A stretch of 64,000 nt of DNA from Rhizomys pruinosus (lineage: Eukaryota > Chordata > Mammalia > Rodentia > Spalacidae): positions 928,338-992,337 of the forward strand of contig VZQC01011025.1 of assembly GCA_009823505.1 (NCBI GenBank). Direction: 5' to 3'. Under the pieces are notes generated by a model. That model did not search any database. It saw only the letters and a list, made by a program, of their open reading frames with translations, and had not been told where the DNA came from. Shown here in pieces: positions 36,491 through 47,730 of this stretch. How positions within the stretch are numbered: position 1 is the first letter of the stretch; every line of letters starts with the position of its first letter. The position numbers were made by a program, and so were the translations under genes.

Positions 36491-36495
36491 TGTCA
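36421..36495. repeat. A boundary of the AGATAGG subtype
   Basis: GGACATGTCC at 36468-36477 is followed after 8 bp by AGACATGTCA (36486-36495). The boundary reads AGATAGG where most read AGACAGG. The AGATAGG subtype recurs near 21385, 38661, 43344, 44074, 45060 and 47290, tying these places together as one lineage of boundaries. Confidence 0.6.
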
Positions 36496-37380
36496 ACTTT
36501 CTCAGTCTCTGTGGTCTCAGGCCTGTCCACTATCTCTAACCATGTTGTCTCAGACATGTCCACTGTCTCTAAACCTGTTTTCTCAAAAGTGTCCACTGTC
36601 TTAGTCGCTGTTGTCTCAGCCATGATCCGTGTTTCAGTCCCTGTATTATCAGACATGTCTAATGTCTAAATCCCTGTTGTCTCAGAAATTTCCACTGTCT
36701 CAGTCAGTGTTTGTTTAGACATGTCCACTGTCTCTGTCCCTGTTGTCTCAGACATGTTCACTCTTTAGTTCCTGTTTTCTCAGACATATCCACAGTGTCA
36801 GTCCCTGATGTCTCAGACATGTCCAGGGTATCAGTACCTGTTGTTTCAAATAAGTCCAGTCTCTGAGTCCCTGCAGTATCAACCATTTCCAACGTCTTAT
36901 TCCCTGTTGTCTCAGACATGTCCAACGTCTCAGTCCCTGTGTTCTCAGACATATCCAATGTCTCAGTCCCTGTTTTCTCAGACATGTCCACGAATTCAGT
37001 GCCTCATGTCTCATACATGTCCACTGTCTCATTCCCTGGTGTCTCTGACATGTCCCCTGTGTCATTCCATGTTGTCTCACATATATCTACTATTCAGTCC
37101 CTGTTGTCTCAGAATTGTCCACTGTCTCCGTCCCTGTTGTCTCAGACATGTCTACTCTCTCAGTCACTGTTGTCTCAGATATATCTACTCTCATTCCCTG
37201 TTGTTTCTCACCTGTGGCCTGTCTAATTGCCCGCTGTCTCAGACATGAACACGCTCTTAGTTGCAGTTGTATCAGACATGTCCTCTGTCTCAATCCCTGT
37301 TGTCTCAGACATGCCCACTGTCTCAGTCCCTGTTATTTCAGACATATAAACTGTGTCAATCCCTGTTGTCTAAATCATGT
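36463..37380. repeat. 2.2-kb module, copy at 36 kb
   Basis: This copy pairs with 38661-39560. Anchors are AGATAGG 36463/38661 (2198), GCAGTATC 36873/39071 (2198) and ATGAAC 37245/39445 (2200). The order is A boundary, J (GATCCGTG or GTCCCGTG), C, then D. A similar 2.2-kb step is seen at 44.9/47.1 kb and 56.0/58.2 kb. Confidence 0.84.
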
Positions 37381-38660
37381 CCACAGTCTCAGTCTCTGTT
37401 TTGTGAGATATGTCCAATGTCTCAGTCCCGGTTGACTCTGATATGTCCACTGTCTCAATCACTGTTGTCCCAGATGTGTCCACTATGTCCCTGTCTTCTC
37501 AGACAGGACATGTCCACAGTCTCAGACATATCAACTCTCTCAGTCACTGTTGTCTCAGACATGTCCACTCTCTCCCTGTTGTCTCGACTGTGTCCACTGT
37601 CTCAGTCCCTGCTCTCTCAGACATGTCCAATTTCTCAGTCCCTTTTATTTCAGACATGTCAATGGTCTCAGGGCTGATTATTCTGACAGTTCCATGGACT
37701 CCAACCCTATGTCTGAGACATGTCCACTGTCTCAATACCTGTTGTCTCAGATATGACCACTGTCTCATTCCTGGCTGTCTAAGATGTGTACACTGTCTCA
37801 GTCCCTGTTGTCTCATATATGTCCACTGTCTCAGCCCTGGATGTCTCAGAAGTGTCAAATGTGTCAGTCCCTATTTCTCAGATGTGTCCATTGTCTCAGT
37901 CCCTGTTGTCTCAGATATGTACAATTTCTCAGTCCTGGTTTTCTCTGATATGTCCATTGTCTCATTCATGGTTGTCTCAGATGTGTCCACTGTCTCAGTC
38001 CCTGTTGTTTCAGACATGTCCACTCTCTCATTCCCTGTTGTCTCAGATATGTCCACTGTCTCAATCCCTGTTGTCTAGGAATTATCCACAGTCTAAGTTC
38101 CTGTCTTCTCGGACAGGACATGTCCACTGTCTCAGATATGTCAAATGTCTCATTCTCTGTTCTATCCGACATTTCCACAGTATCTATCCCTTTTGTCTCT
38201 GTCATGTCCACTGTCACAAACCCTGTTCTCTCAAAAGTGTCCACTGACTCAGTGCCTGTTGTTTCAACATGTCCAATGTCTCATTCCCTGATTTTTCAGA
38301 CATTTCCATGGTCTAAGACCCTGTTGTCACAGACATATGTGTTTTCTCCGACATGTCCACTGTCTCTGTCACTGTTGAGTAAGACATGTCCCCTGTCTCA
38401 GTCATTGTTGTCTTAGACATGTAGACTGTCTCAGTCCCTGTTGTCTCAGACATGTCCATTTTGACAGTCGCTGATGTCTCAGATATGTCCACTGTCTCAG
38501 TCCCTGTTTGTAGCATGAGTCTAAGTTCCTGTCTTCTCTGACAGGACGTGTCCACTCTCTCAGACATGTAAACTGTCTGAGTGCCTGTTGTCTCAGATAT
38601 GTCCACTGTCTCAGTCCCTGTTGTCTAGGATGTGTCCACAGTCTAAGTTCCTGTCTTCTC
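37381..38660. repeat. Segment between the two 2.2-kb copies
   Basis: This stretch holds A boundaries near 37506 and 38116 (the latter an exact GGACATGTCC), a shortened stretch near 37660-37720 (GGGCTGATTATTCTGACAG) where several monomers are strongly rearranged, and an E-like monomer near 38290. It has no other recognisable content. Confidence 0.7.
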
Positions 38661-39560
38661 AGATAGGATATGTCCACTGTCTCAGATATGTCAACTTTCT
38701 CAATTTCTGTTGTCTCAGATATGTCCACTGTCTCTAACCATGTTGATTCAGACATATCCACTGTCTCAAACCTTGTTGTATCAAAGTGTCCACTGTCTTA
38801 GTCGCTGTTGTCTCAGGCATGTCCCGTGTCTCAGTGCCTGTTGTATCAGACATGTCCAATATCTCAGTCACTGTTGTCTCAGAAATGCCCACTCTCTCAT
38901 TCAGTGATTTCATAGACATATCCACTGTCTCTGTCCCTGTTGTCTCAGACATGTCCACTGTTTTAGTTCCCGTTTTCTCTGACATGTCCACAGTGTCAGT
39001 CCCTGTTGTCTCAGATATGTCCAGGGTATCAGTACCTGTTGTCTCAAATAAGTCCAGTGTCTGAGTCCTTGCAGTATCAGACATTTCTAATGTCTGATTC
39101 CCTGTTGTCTCAGACATGTCCAAGGTCTCAGTCCCTGTGCTCTCAGACATGTCCAATGTCTCAGTCCCTGTTTACTCAGACATGTCCATGAACTCAGTGC
39201 CTCATGTCTCAGACATGTCCACTGTCTCAGATGGTGTTGTCTCCGACATGTCCACTGTGTCAGTCCCTGTTGTCTCAGATATATCTACTATCTCAGTCCA
39301 TGTTGTCTCAGAATTGTCCACTGTCTCTGTCCCTGTTGTCTCAGACATGTCTACTCTCTCATTCACTCTTGTCTCAGATATATCTACTGTCTCAGTCCCT
39401 GTTGTTTCACACATGTGGCCTGTCTCATTGCTCGTTGTCTCAGACATGAACAAGCTCTTAGTTGCAGTTGTATCAGACATGTCCTCTGTCTCAGTCCCTG
39501 TTGTTTCAGACCTGCCCACTGTCTCAGTCCCTGTTGTTTCAGACATATAAACTGTGGCAA
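38661..39560. repeat. 2.2-kb module, copy at 38.7 kb
   Basis: This is the partner of 36463-37380. It carries an AGATAGGATATG A boundary (38661), a J monomer (38818), a C monomer (39071) and a D block (39445). Only two bases of net length difference separate the copies over about 780 bp. Confidence 0.84.
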
Positions 39561-41227
39561 TAACTGTTGTCTCAATCATGTCCACTGTCTCAGTCCCTGT
39601 TGTCTCAGATATATCCACTGTCTCAGTCCCTGCTCTCTCAGACATCTCCAATTTCACAGTCCCTTTTTTTATGAGATGACCACTGTCTCAGGCCCTGGTC
39701 TCTCACACATTTCCATTGTCTCAGAACCTGTTGTCTCAGGCATGTCCACTGTCTCAGTCCCTGTTGTGTGATATATGTCCACTGTCTCAGTCCTGGTTGT
39801 CTCAGATGTGTCAACTGTCTCATTCCCTGTTTCTCAGATGTGTCCACTGTCTCAGTCTGTGTTGTCTGAGATATGTCCACTGTCCCATTCCCAGTTGTCT
39901 CTGATGTGTCCACTGTCTCAGTCTCTGTTTTGTAGTATGTGTCCACATTTTAAGTTCCTGTCTTCTCAGACAGGACCTGTTCTCCATCTCAGACATGTCA
40001 ACTGTCTCAGTCCCTCTTGTCTCAGACAGGTCCACTGGCTCTCTCCCTGTTGTCTCAGACATATCCACTGTCACATTCACTGTTGACTCAGACATGTAGA
40101 CTATCTCAGTCCCTGTTGTTAGACGTATCCACTGTCTCAGACTCTGCAGTCTCAGACATGTACAATTTCTCAGTCCCTTTGTTTTCAGACATGTCCATTG
40201 TCTCAGTCCCTGGTTTCTCAGACATTTCCATGGTCTCAGACCCTGATGTCTTAGACATCTGTGTTGTCTCAGACATGTCCACTCTCTCTGTCCCTATTGA
40301 CTCAGATATGTCCACTTTCTCTGTCCCTTTTGTCTCAGACAGGTCCACTGTCTCAGTCACTGTTGTCTCAGATATGTCCACTGTCTCAATCCCTGTTTTC
40401 TCTGATATGTTCAAAGTCTAAGTTCCTGTCTTCTCAGACAGCACATGTCCACTGTCTCAGACATGTCAAATGTGTCAGTCTCTGTTTTCTCAGACATGTC
40501 CATTGTCTCTAACGCTGTTGTCTCAGACACGTCCAACTTCTCAGTCCCTGTTGTCTCAGGCATGTCCCCTGTCTCAGACAGGACATATCCACTGTCTCAG
40601 ACATGTCATCTGTCTCATTCTCTGTTGTCTCAGACATGTCGACTGTCCCAGTCCCTGGCATCTCAGACATTACTTGTCCACTGGCTAAGACATGTCAACT
40701 GACTTAGCCTCTTTTGTCTCAGACAGGTTCACTGTCACGACCTCTGTTGACTCAGATATGTCCACTATTTCATTCCATTTTGTCTCAGATATGTCCACTG
40801 TCTCAGTCCCTGTTGTCTAGGATGTGTCCACATTCTAAGTTCCTGTCTTCTCAGACAGGACATGTCCACTGTCTCAGACATGTCAACTATCTCAGTCTCT
40901 GTTGTCTCAGACATAACCAATGTCTCTATACCAGTTGTCTCAGATATGCCCTCTGTCTCAAACCCTTTTGTCTGAAAAGTGTCCACTGTCTCAGTTCCTG
41001 TTGTCTCAGGCATACCCGTGTCTCAGTCCCTGTTTTATGAGACATGCCCAATGTCTAAGTACATGTTGTCTCAGACATGTGCACTGCCTCAGTCAATGTT
41101 GTCTCATACATGTCCACTGTATGAGTCCCTGTTGTCTCAGATATGTCCACTCTTTCAGTTCCCGTTGTCTTAGACATGTCCATAGTTTCAGTCCCTGTTG
41201 TCTCAGATATGTTCAATGTCTATGTAC
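39561..41227. repeat. Mixed monomers with a B boundary at 40.7 kb
   Basis: E-like monomers lie near 39690 and 40210, A boundaries near 39970, 40430, 40575 and 40858 (exact GGACATGTCC) and a B-like boundary (TACTTGTCC, GGCTAAG) near 40671-40690. No gene-like sequence is present. Confidence 0.7.
40817..40885. repeat. A boundary with stop pair and p53-like decamers
   Basis: CTAGGATG at 40817 and TCTAAG upstream are followed by GGACATGTCC (40858-40867), an 8-bp spacer and AGACATGTCA (40876-40885). This is one of the best-preserved examples of the full A-boundary string. Confidence 0.6.
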
Positions 41228-42275
41228 CTGTCTACTCAGGACATGTCCACTCTCTCAGACATCTCAAGTCTCTCAGTCTCTGTTTTCTCAGACATGACCA
41301 CTGTATCGAACACTGTTGTCTCAGACGTGTCCTATGTCTCAGTCCCTGCTGTCTCAGACATGTCCCATTTTTCAGTCCCTTTTTTTCAGACATGTCCACT
41401 GTCTCAGTCCCTGTTGTCTCCAATATGTCCTCTGTCTCAGTCCCTGATTTCTCAGACATTTCCATGGTCTCTGACCCTGTTGTCTCAGATTGTCCAGTGT
41501 CTCTGTCCCTGGTTTCTCAGACATATCCATGAACTCAGACCCTGTTGTCTCAGACATCTGTGTTTTCTCAGACATGTCCACAGTCTCTCTTCCTTTGGTC
41601 TCAGACATGTGCACTCTCTCATTCTCTGGTTTCTCAGACATTTCCATGGTTTCATTCGCTGTTGTCTCAGACATGTCCACTGTCTCAGTCCCTGTTGTCT
41701 CAGATATGTCCTCTGTCACAGACCTGGTGATCTCAGATGTGTCCACTGTCTCAGTCCCTGTTTCTCAGATGTGTTCACTGTCTAAGTCCCTGTTTTCTCA
41801 GATATGTCCACTGTCTCAGTCCCGGTTGTCTCTTATATGTCCACTGTCACAGTCCCTGTTGTTTCAGATATGTCCAGTGTGTATGTCCCTGTCTTCTCAG
41901 AGAGTACATGTCCACTGTCTCAGGCACGTCAAATTTCTCAGTATCTGTTGTCTCAGACATGTCCACTGTCTCTAAGCCTGTTGTCTCAGACATGTCCACA
42001 GTCTCAAACCCTGTTGTCTCAAACGTGTCCACGTCTCAGTCCCTGTTGTCTCAGACATATCCCCTGTCTCAGTTTCTGTTGTTACACACATATCCACTCA
42101 GTCCCTTTTGTCTCAGACTAGTGTACGGTCTCAGTTCCTGATGTCTCAGACAGTTCCACGACCACAGTCTCTGTTGCCTCAGATATGTCCATTGCCTCAG
42201 TCCCGGTTTTGTCATGCAGGTACACTGCCTTAGCCGCTGTTGTCTCAGACATGCCCACTTTCTCAGTCCCTGTTG
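41228..42275. repeat. E-triplet block, copy at 41 kb
   Basis: This is the distant partner of 18931-19980, with three E monomers (41447, 41511, 41628), an A-like boundary (41904) and a G monomer (42217). It does not contain the 516-bp duplication that extends the 19-kb copy, so that duplication is later than the split of these two blocks. Confidence 0.82.
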
Positions 42276-42342
42276 TCTCAGACGTGTCCACTGTCTCAGT
42301 CACTGTTGTCTCAGATATGTCCACTGTCACAGTGCCTGTTGT

Positions 42343-43370
42343 CTAGTATGTGTCCACAGTCTAAGTTCCTGTCTTCTCCAACCGCACATGTCCACTGTAT
42401 CAGACATGTCAACTGTCTCAGTCACTGTTGTCTCAGATATGTCCAGTGTTTCTAACCCAGTTGTCTCAAACTTATACATTGTCTCAGATCCTGTTTTCTC
42501 AGACAAGTCCCCTGTCTCAGTTTCTGTTGTTTAACACATTTCCACTGTCTCAGTAACTGCTGTCTCAGACTAGTATACTGTTTCAGTCCCTGATGTCTCA
42601 GACACATCCACGGCCTGAGTCTCTGTTGTCTCAGACATGTCCACTGCCTCAGTCCCATTTTTCTCTTACAGGTACACTGCCTTAGTCCCTGTTTTCTCAG
42701 ACATGTCCATTGTCTCAGTCCATGTTGTCTCAGACATGTCCACTGTTTCAGTCCCTGTTGTCTCAGACATGTCCACTGTCACAGTCCCTCTTGTCTCAGA
42801 TGTATCTACTGTCTCAGTCCCTGTTGTCTCAGACATGTCCACTGTCTCATTCCCTGTTGTCTCAGACATGTCCACTGTCTCATTCACTGTTATCTCAGAT
42901 ATATCTACTGTCTCAGTCCCTGTTGTTTCACACATGTGGTCGGTCTCATTTTTTGTTGTCTCAGACATGAACACGCTCTTATTTGCAGTTGTAACATACA
43001 TGTCCACTCTCTCAGTCCCTTTTGTCTCAGACTTCACACTCAGTCCTTGTTGTTTCAGATGCATCCACTGTCTCAGTCCCTGTTGTCTCAGATATATCCA
43101 CTGTCTTAGTACTGGTTGTATCAGATGTGTCCATTGTCTCAGTCCTTGTTTTCTCAGATGTGTCCACTGTCTCATTCCCTGTCATCTCAGGCAGGACTTG
43201 TCCACTGGCTAAGATATGTCAACTGACTCAGCCTCTATTGTCTCAGACAGGTTCACTGTCATGAACTCTGTTGACTCATCTGTGTCCACTATCTCAGTCC
43301 CTTTTGTCTAGGATGTGACCACAGGCTAAGTTCCTGTCTTCTCAGATAGGACATGTCCACTGTGTTAAAC
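42343..43370. repeat. 7-kb higher-order unit, copy at 42 kb
   Basis: This is the partner of 35425-36490 with offsets of 6918 then 6881 bp. It carries an A boundary with the AACCGCACATGTCC variant (near 42377), a D block (42967), a B boundary (43195) and an AGATAGGACATG A boundary (43344). Confidence 0.83.
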
Positions 43371-44040
43371 CTGTCAACTCTTTCAGAATCTGTTGTCTCT
43401 GACATGTACACTGTTACAAAACCTGTTGTCTCAAAAGTGTCCACTGTCTCTATCCCTGTTGTCTCAGACATGTCCACTGCCTCAAACCCTGTTGTCTCAA
43501 AAGTGTCCACTGTCTCAGTCCCTGTTGTCTCAGACATGTTCACTGTCTCAGTCAATGTTGTCCTAAACATGTCCACTGTCCCTATTCCTGTTGTCTCAGA
43601 CATGTCCACTGCCTCAAACGCTGTTGTCTCAAAATTGTCCACAGTCTCATTCCTGGTTGTCTCTGATGTGTCCACTGTCTCATTTCCTTTTTCTCTGATG
43701 TGACCACTGTCACAGTCCCTGTTGTCTATGATGTATCCACAGTCTAAGTTCCTGTCTTCTCAGACAGGACATGTCCACTCTCTCATATATGTCAACTGTC
43801 TCAGACCCGTTTGTCTCAGATATGTCCACTGTCTCAGTCCATGTTTTCTCAGATGTGTCCACTGTCTAATTCCCTGTCATGTCAGACAGGACTTGTCCAC
43901 TGTCTAAGACATGTCAAGTGACTCAGCATCTATTGTCTCACATAGGTTCAATGTCACGAACTCTGTTGACTCAGATGTGTCCACAGTCTCAGTCCCTATT
44001 TTCTCAGATATGTCCACTGTCTCCGTCCCTTTTGTCTAGG

Positions 44041-44104
44041 ATGTGTATACAGTTTAAGTTCCTGTCTTCTCAGATAGGACATGTCCACTGTCTCAGACAT
44101 GTCA
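44041..44104. repeat. A boundary with p53-like decamers
   Basis: GGACATGTCC at 44077-44086 and AGACATGTCA at 44095-44104 are separated by 8 bp. The upstream part reads GTTTAAG, a variant of the usual TCTAAG. Another A boundary follows about 230 bp later. Confidence 0.55.
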
Positions 44105-44869
44105 ACTGTCTCAGTCACTGTTGTCTCAGACATGTCCACTGTATCAAACCCTGTTGTCTCAGACGTGTCCATTGTCTCAGTCCTGGTTGTCTCTGATGTG
44201 TCCACTGTGTCAGTCCCTATTTCTCTTATGTGTCCACTGTCTCAGTCACTGTTGTCTCAGATGTGTCCACTGTCTATGTCCCTGTCTTCTCAGACAGGAC
44301 ATGTCCACAGTCTCAGTCATATCAACTGTTTTAGTCACTGTTGTCACAGACATGTCCATAGTATCGAGCCCTGTTGTCTCAGACGTGTCCTCTGTCTCAG
44401 TTCCTGCTGTCTCAGACATGTCCAATTTCTGAATCCCTTTTTTTCAGACATGTCCACTCTCTCACCACCTGGTTTCTCAGACATTTCCATGGTCTCAGAA
44501 CCTGTTCTCTCAGATATATCTACTGTATCATTCCCTGTTGTCTCAGATATGTGCACTGTTTCAGTCCTGGTTGTCTCAGACGTGTACACTGTCTCAGTCC
44601 ATGTTGCCTCAGATATGTCCACTGTCTCAAACCCTGTTTTATCAATTGTGTCCACTTTCTCAGTCCCTGTTGTCTCAGACATGTCCACTGTCTCAGTACC
44701 TGCTGTGTCAGACATCCAATTTCTCAGTCCCTTTTTTTTCACACATGTCCACTGTCTCTGACCTGGTTTCTCAGACATTTACATGGTCTCAGAACCTGTT
44801 CTCTCAGACATGTCCACTGTCTCAGTACTGGTTGTCTCGGATGTGTCCACTATCTCAGTCCCTGTCATC

Positions 44870-45560
44870 TCAGACAGGACTTGTCCACTGGCTAAGTCAT
44901 GTCTACTGACTCAGCCTCTATTGTCTCAGACAGGTTCCCTGTCACGAACTCTGTTGACTCAGTTGTGTCCACTGTCTCATTCCCTTTTGTGTCAGATATG
45001 TCCACTCTCTCAGTCCCTGTTGTCTAGGATGTATCCACAATCTAAGTTCCTGTCTTCTCAGATAGGACATATCCACAGTCTCAGACATGTCAACTGTCTC
45101 AGTCTCTGTTGTCTCAGACATGTCCACTGTCTCTATCCTTGTCTCAGACATGATCACTGAATCATATCCTGTTGTCTCAAAATTGTCTACTGTCTTAGTC
45201 GCTGTTGACTCAGGCATGTCCTGTGTTTCAATTGCTGTTGTATCAGATATGTCCAATGTCTCAGTCCCTGTTTTCGCATAAATGTCCACTGTCTCAGTCA
45301 GTGATTTCTTAGACATGAACTGTCCCAATCCCTGTTGTCTCAGAAATGTCCACTGTCTCAGTCAGTGTTTTCTTAGACTTGTCCACTGTCTCAATCCCTG
45401 TTGTCTCAGACATGTCCACTGTTTTAGTACCCGTTTTCTCCGACATGGGGACAGTGTTAGTCCCTGTTTTCCCAGACATGTCCAGGGTCTCAGTACCTGT
45501 TGTCTCAAATATGTCCAATGTCTGAGTCCCTGCAGTATCAGACATTTCCAATGTCTGAAT
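44870..45560. repeat. 2.2-kb module, copy at 44.9 kb
   Basis: The B boundary (GGAC at 44878), A boundary (GG at 45065), CAGGCATGTC J monomer (45211) and C monomer (45532) match 47106, 47293, 47442 and 47700. Offsets are 2228, 2228, 2231 and 2168. The last step reflects loss of about two monomers. Confidence 0.78.
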
Positions 45561-46325
45561 CCCTGTTGTCTCAGACATGTCCAAGTTCTCAGCCCCTTTG
45601 TTTGCATACATGTCCAATGTCTCAGTCCTTGTTTTCTCAGACATGTCCATGGTCTCAGTGCCTGTTGTGTCAGACATATCCACTGTCTCAATCCCTGTTG
45701 TCTCAGAAATGTACAAGGTCTCTTACCCTGTGTTCCCAGACATGTTCACTGTCTCAGTCCCTGTTGCCTCAGACATGTCCAAGGTCTCAGTGCCTGTTGT
45801 CAGACATATCCACTGTCTCAATCATGTCCACTGCCTCAGGCCCTGTTGTCTCATGTATGTCCACTGTGTGAGTCCCTGTTTTCTCTGATGTGTCCACTGT
45901 CTCATTCACTGTTGTCTCAGATGTGTCCACTTTCTATGTCCCTGTCTTCTCAGACAGGACATGTCCACAGTCTCAGACATGTCAACTGTCTCAGTCACTG
46001 TTGTCTCAGACATGTCCACTGTCTCGAACCTTGTTGTCCCAGATATATCCACTGTCTCAGTACTGGTTGTATCAGATGTGGACACTGTCTCAGTCCTTGT
46101 TTTCTCAGATGTGTCCACTGTCATATTAACTGTCATCTCAGACAGGACTTGTCCACAGGCTAAGACATGTCAAGACTCAGCCTCTACTGTCATGTCTCAG
46201 ACATGTCCACTGTCTCACTTCCTGCTGTCTCAGACATGTCCAATTTCTCAGTCCCTTTTTTTCAGAGATGGGCACTGTCTCAGGCGCTGGTTTCTCAGAC
46301 ATTTCCATTTTGTCAGACCCTGTTG

Positions 46326-46460
46326 CCTCAGACATGTCCAGTGTCTCAGTCCCTGTTGTCTCAGACATGTCCACTGTCTCAGTCCCTGTTGTCTCAGATA
46401 TGTCCACTGTCTCAGTCCCTGTTGTCTCAGATATGTCCACTGTCTCAGTCCTGGTTGTCT
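46326..46460. repeat. Second clean run of near-consensus monomers
   Basis: Four monomers in a row match the consensus closely, with cores at 46333 and 46366 spaced 33 bp apart. They sit inside a region otherwise dense in A and B boundaries, which suggests local homogenisation rather than uniform ageing of the array. Confidence 0.85.
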
Positions 46461-47097
46461 CAGATGTGTCAACTATCTCTTTCAGTGTTTCTCAGAATTG
46501 TCCACTGTCTCAGTCCCTGTTGTCTCAGATATATCCACTGTCTCAGTCCTGGTTGTCTCTAATGTGTCCACAGTCTCTGTCCCTGTTGTCTATGATGTGT
46601 CCACAGTCTACATTCCTGTCTTCTCAGACAGGACATGTCCATTGTCTCAGACATATCAATGGTCTCAGTCTCTGTTGTCTCAGACATGTCCACTGTCTCT
46701 ATTCCTGTTGTGTCAGGCATGTCCACTTTCTCAAACGCTGTTGTCTAAAAAGTGTCCACTGTCTCAGTCCCTGTTGTCTCAGATATGTCCACTGTCTCAG
46801 TCTCTGTTGTCTCTGATGTGTCTACTTTCTCAATCCCTGTTTCTCAAAAGTGTTAACTGTCTCAGTTCCTGTTTTCTCAGATATGTCTACTGTCTCAGTC
46901 CCTGTTGTCTATGATGTGTCCACAGTCTAAGTTACTGTCTTCTCAGAAAGGACATGTCCACTGTCTCAGACATGTCAAATGTCTCAGTCCCTGTTTTCTT
47001 AGATATGTCCACTGTCTCAGTACTGGTTGTCTCAGATTTGTCCACTGTCTCAGTCCCTGTTTTCTCAGATGTGTTCACTGTCTCATTCCCTGTCATC

Positions 47098-47730
47098 ACA
47101 GACAGGACTTGTCCAGTGGCTCAGACATGTCAACTGACTCAGCCTCTATTGTCTCAGACAGGTTCCCTGTCATGAACTCTGTTGACCTAGATGTGTCCAC
47201 AGTCTCAGTCCGTTTTTTCTCAGATATGTCCACTGTCTCAGTCCCTGTTGTCTGGGATGTGTCCACAGTCAAAATTCCTGTCTTCTCAGATAGGACATAT
47301 CCACTGTCTCAGATATTTCAACTGTCTCAGTCTGTGTTGTCTCAGACATGTCCACTCTCTCTAACCCTGATGTCTCAGAGATGTGCTCTGTCTCATATCC
47401 TGTTGTCTCAAAAGTGTCCACTGTCTTAGTCACTGTTGTCTCAGGCATGTCCCGTGTCTCAGTCCCTGTTGTATCAGACATGTCCAATTTCTAAGTCCCT
47501 GTTGTCTCAGAAATGTCCAGTGTCTCAGTCAGTGTTTTCTTAGACATGTCCACTGTCTCAGTCCCTGTTGTCTCAGACATGTCCACTGTTTTAGTTCCCG
47601 TTTTCTCTGACATGTCCCCTGTGTCGGTCCCTGTTGTCTCAGACATGTCCAGGGTCTCAGTACCTGTTGTCTCAAATATGTCCAGTGTTTGAATTCCTGC
47701 AGTATCAGACATTGCCAATATCTGATTCCC
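47098..47730. repeat. 2.2-kb module, copy at 47.1 kb
   Basis: This is the partner of 44870-45560, with the same B, A, J and C order. The shared private variants include CATATCCTGTTGTCTC just before the J monomer, which also appears in altered form near 50630. Confidence 0.78.
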
